Under the pieces are notes generated by a model. That model saw only the letters and a list, made by a program, of their open reading frames with translations, made no database searches and was not told the DNA's origin. A program made the translations under genes and the position numbers. From contig JAUWCW010000130.1 of assembly GCA_030609125.1 (NCBI GenBank), positions 1 to 6,035 on the forward strand: 6,035 nucleotides of DNA, given 5' to 3'. Source of the stretch: Candidatus Rokuibacteriota bacterium (GTDB lineage Bacteria; JAUVQV01). Shown in pieces: positions 5,638-6,035 of the stretch (its first letter is position 1; each line of letters starts with the position of its first letter).

Positions 5638-6035
5638 TCTTCGCCTGCCGCTCCGCCCCCGACTGAAAAAACAGTCCTCCCTCCGACCAGGGTCCGCTCC
5701 ACCCTGCCCCTCAGGCTCCAGCCCGCAAAGGGCGTGTTGCGTCCCTTGGAGCGGAAGGCAGCGGGATCCACGGTCCACTCCCTCTCCGGGTCGACCACGA
5801 CAAGGTCGGCGGGCGCTCCCGGCTGGAGGCTCCCTCCGGGCACCCCCAGAACCTTCGCCGGCGCCGCCGTCAGCGCCTCCACGGCCCGCGCGAGGGGCAG
5901 GAGACCTTCATCCACCAGCTTGAGGATGAGCCCCAGGGCGGTCTCGAGGCCCACCAGGCCGAAGGCCGCGCTCTGGTAGTCCACTTCCTTTTCCACGGGG
6001 CTGTGGGGTGCGTGGTCGGTGGCGACCGCGTCGAT
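5634..6035 (-). CDS. pyrC: Dihydroorotase, C-terminal part (truncated by window edge)
   Basis: Dihydroorotase cyclises carbamoyl-aspartate to dihydroorotate, the substrate of the next two genes' product. Only the last 133 residues are in the window; the frame is open to the right edge. The first visible residues are IDAVATDHAPHS, with the conserved Asp of the TDHAPH motif that binds metal or acts as base in class I dihydroorotases. Next come FGLVGLETAL, the amidohydrolase C-terminal beta-sandwich segment with GAPADLVVVD, and SKGRNTPFAGWSLRG, a strong dihydroorotase signature. The zinc-binding histidines of the N-terminal half lie outside. The TGA stop overlaps the pyrK ATG by 4 nt, so it is upstream of pyrK in the same operon. 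The operon's promoter and any regulatory leader are outside the window. Confidence 0.95.
   Translation of the reverse strand: MDAVATDHAPHSPVEKEVDYQSAAFGLVGLETALGLILKLVDEGLLPLARAVEALTAAPAKVLGVPGGSLQPGAPADLVVVDPEREWTVDPAAFRSKGRNTPFAGWSLRGRVERTLVGGRTVFSVGGGAAGEE

Noticed and set aside
5638-5778. Upstream extension of pyrK
   Set aside because: These 47 codons lie inside pyrC and do not resemble PyrK; the ATGA overlap at 5634-5637 gives a natural start.

Overview
This 6 kb, GC-rich window comes from a bacterial chromosome. It holds eight protein-coding genes packed with almost no free space, two of them cut by the window edges. Two traits suggest the host: an outer-membrane-type CsgG-family lipoprotein with a FlgT-like exported protein (Gram-negative envelope), and an NAD-linked class IB dihydroorotate dehydrogenase (PyrD plus PyrK), which is common in anaerobes. 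An anaerobic Gram-negative of the deltaproteobacterial/Desulfobacterota type would fit, but this is inference and the taxon is not proven by the window.

Layout. Bases 1-569, minus strand: the N-terminal 189 residues of an AI-2E/PerM-family membrane protein, running off the left edge. Bases 570-657: an 88-bp divergent intergenic region with a 7-bp inverted repeat, a short direct repeat and a possible -10 box. Bases 658-1686, plus strand: miaA (tRNA dimethylallyltransferase). A strong sigma-70-like promoter (TTGACA, 18-bp spacer, TAGAAT) lies inside the last codons of miaA. It sits just upstream of a plus-strand cluster: a CsgG/HfaB-family lipoprotein (1735-2478, with a strong ribosome-binding site), a FlgT-like exported protein (2489-3397) and a pgsA-type CDP-alcohol phosphatidyltransferase (3394-3933, TTG start, overlapping the previous stop by 4 nt).

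Bases 3947-6035, minus strand: a pyrimidine operon read pyrC (C-terminal part only) -> pyrK -> pyrD, with 4-nt and 7-nt overlaps. It converges on pgsA, leaving only 13 bp between the two stop codons and no recognisable intrinsic terminator.

Functionally, the pyr block covers dihydroorotase and the two-subunit dehydrogenase, that is, steps 3 and 4 of de novo UMP synthesis. The plus-strand cluster combines phospholipid synthesis with two cell-envelope proteins of unknown precise role. miaA is a housekeeping tRNA modification gene. No tRNA, rRNA, insertion sequence, CRISPR array or phage signature is visible. The least understood part is the CsgG-like/FlgT-like pair, which has no curli or flagellar genes next to it in this window.
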